A stretch of 6,204 nt of DNA from Alphaproteobacteria bacterium (GTDB lineage Bacteria > Pseudomonadota > Alphaproteobacteria > RS24), in the NCBI GenBank assembly GCA_029248825.1, contig JAQWIP010000157.1:1-6204 (forward strand). Reading direction: 5' to 3'. Below the pieces are notes generated by a model. The model had not been told where the DNA came from. It ran no database searches and was given only the letters and a program-made list of their open reading frames with translations. The position numbers and the translations under genes are program-made. The stretch's first letter is position 1. Every line of letters starts with the position of its first letter. Shown one piece after another: positions 5,865-6,204 of the stretch.

Positions 5865-6016
5865 ATCATCGGCATATCATCAGGCATATCTCGCGCATAG
5901 GCTTGCGGGGCTAGAAACGCGCTCAGCGCGAAAAAAGCCAGAGCGAGCAAAACACCCAATCGGCGGATGGGGGGATGAGCGCGAACGCCCTCATGTGAAA
6001 AATTATTGACTTGCAT
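5765..6016 (-). CDS. 5' half of the barrel gene: signal peptide, then out-of-frame tail
   Basis: An 83-codon frame starting at ATG 6016, with a perfect AAGGAG (6024-6029) seven bases upstream. Residues 1-19 form a long n-region ending in PPIRR. Residues 20-36 are the hydrophobic core (LGVLLALAFFALSAFLA). A39-Y40-A41 is a good signal peptidase I site, giving a mature start RDMPDDMP. From about residue 50 onward (MIWRSIWATIRIG...) the sequence is the wrong frame of the downstream barrel coding region and should not be read as a real protein. This half matters because it fixes the true start and export route of the intact gene. Confidence 0.6.
   Translation of the reverse strand: MQVNNFSHEGVRAHPPIRRLGVLLALAFFALSAFLAPQAYARDMPDDMPMIWRSIWATIRIGRKSRAPSVWALSPMFMAALAL
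5850..5890. repeat. 12-bp tandem repeat in the barrel gene, one unit short by a base
   Basis: On the plus strand: CATATCGATCGC (5850-5861), CATATCATCGG (5862-5872, 11 bp), CATATCATCAGG (5873-5884), CATATC (5885-5890). On the coding strand the 12-bp units encode D-M-P-D or D-M-A-I at the mature N-terminus. The 11-bp unit lacks the A present in its neighbour and is the exact site where the reading frame breaks. Confidence 0.8.
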
Positions 6017-6023
6017 CGACTTA

Positions 6024-6029
6024 CTCCTT
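6024..6029 (-). promoter_or_regulatory. Ribosome binding site of the barrel gene
   Basis: AAGGAG on the minus strand, seven bases before the ATG at 6016, preceded by a run of A. Its strength, compared with nothing before the ATG at 5864, shows that the signal-peptide frame is the true beginning of the gene. Confidence 0.7.
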
Positions 6030-6040
6030 TTTTTGTTCTT

Positions 6041-6056
6041 CGGCAGCTTAATGCCG
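6041..6056. repeat. Small inverted repeat in the barrel gene leader
   Basis: CGGCA (6041-6045) and TGCCG (6052-6056) can form a 5-bp stem with a 6-nt loop about 12 bases upstream of the Shine-Dalgarno site on the minus strand. It could influence mRNA stability or translation, but the stem is short and may be chance. Confidence 0.25.
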
Positions 6057-6066
6057 CATCGGTTAA

Positions 6067-6090
6067 TTATTGGTGAAAGACTAACAACAT
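6067..6090 (-). CDS. Possible 7-codon leader ORF upstream of the barrel gene
   Basis: On the minus strand GGAGG (6095-6099) lies four bases before an ATG at 6088-6090 that opens MLLVFHQ and stops at TAA 6067-6069, about 50 bases before the barrel gene's own start. It could be an upstream ORF affecting translation. There is no run of one amino acid that would suggest classic attenuation. An ORF this short with a Shine-Dalgarno site can occur by chance, so confidence is low. Confidence 0.2.
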   Translation of the reverse strand: MLLVFHQ

Positions 6091-6121
6091 CGCCCCTCCA
6101 GCCGCAACCAATGTAGCAAAG

Positions 6122-6137
6122 AGGTGCAAAGGCACCT
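6122..6137. repeat. Inverted repeat, possible operator, upstream of the barrel gene
   Basis: AGGTGC (6122-6127) and GCACCT (6132-6137) are perfect reverse complements around a 4-nt spacer, about 106 bases upstream of the barrel start. It could be a regulator site or a leader hairpin. The rest of 6017-6204 contains no gene that I can support and no clear promoter boxes. Confidence 0.3.
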
Positions 6138-6204
6138 GAATGATTGCGCGTGAATTACGAAGTCTGACCGACCTCCCTTATTTTTATTTTGGTCTAATGA
6201 TGTT

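Larger units (their letters stand above)
5328..6016 (-). pseudogene. Outer-membrane beta-barrel protein gene broken by a one-base frameshift
   Basis: Two overlapping minus-strand frames together make one sensible exported protein. The upstream frame (start 6016) supplies a signal peptide; the downstream frame (stop 5328-5330) supplies the beta-barrel. Between plus positions 5870 and 5871 one base is missing compared with the adjacent 12-bp repeat unit. Adding one A there (T on the coding strand) joins the frames as ...ARDMPDDMPDDMAIDMGDYKNW..., about 229 residues in all. As it stands, translation from the good start runs out of frame to a stop at 5765-5767. Explanations: a real inactivating mutation, length variation in a repeat, or a sequencing or assembly error. 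No classic slippery heptamer for programmed frameshifting was seen. The barrel half shows no other damage, which favours a recent change or an error. Confidence 0.75.

Overview
The window looks like a chromosomal segment of an alphaproteobacterium. The basis is protein resemblance recalled from memory, not a search: a CoxE/COG3825-type VWA protein, a class Ib aspartate aminotransferase, and a UvrB whose N-terminal TPHR..RPEK.EGG stretch and C-terminal part resemble rhizobial and Rhodobacter UvrB. Base composition is moderately GC-rich. No tRNA, rRNA, CRISPR array, insertion sequence or phage gene was seen.

Layout. Positions 1-688 (+) hold the 3' part of a VWA-domain gene. It is followed by a 14-bp CTAG-rich palindrome (691-704) and a small, poorly started hypothetical ORF (747-935, +), which overlaps by 20 bp the end of the convergent gene aspC (916-2121, -). 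aspC is divergent from a gene for a secreted single Cache-domain protein (2204-2707, +). The 82-bp gap between them carries a good plus-strand promoter whose 17-nt spacer contains an inverted repeat. Next come a 57-residue one-helix membrane protein (2774-2947, +) and uvrB (3089-5260, +, start debatable). A perfect 11-bp hairpin overlaps the uvrB stop codon and lies between the convergent uvrB and outer-membrane genes. On the minus strand, 5328-6016 encodes an outer-membrane beta-barrel protein. Its signal peptide and barrel lie in different frames because one base is missing within a 12-bp tandem repeat. The last 188 bases (6017-6204) are its upstream region, with a strong Shine-Dalgarno site, two small inverted repeats and a possible 7-codon leader ORF.

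How the genes relate. aspC (amino-acid and possibly prephenate transamination) and uvrB (nucleotide excision repair) are housekeeping genes. The VWA protein is probably the end of a MoxR-ATPase/VWA pair whose ATPase would lie upstream of the window. The Cache protein, the small membrane protein and the barrel are all envelope proteins, but nothing in the sequence ties them into one pathway. I found no convincing new multi-gene system. The observations most worth following are the frameshifted barrel gene with its 12-bp repeat, the inverted repeat inside the promoter spacer, and the stand-alone Cache gene with its small membrane neighbour.
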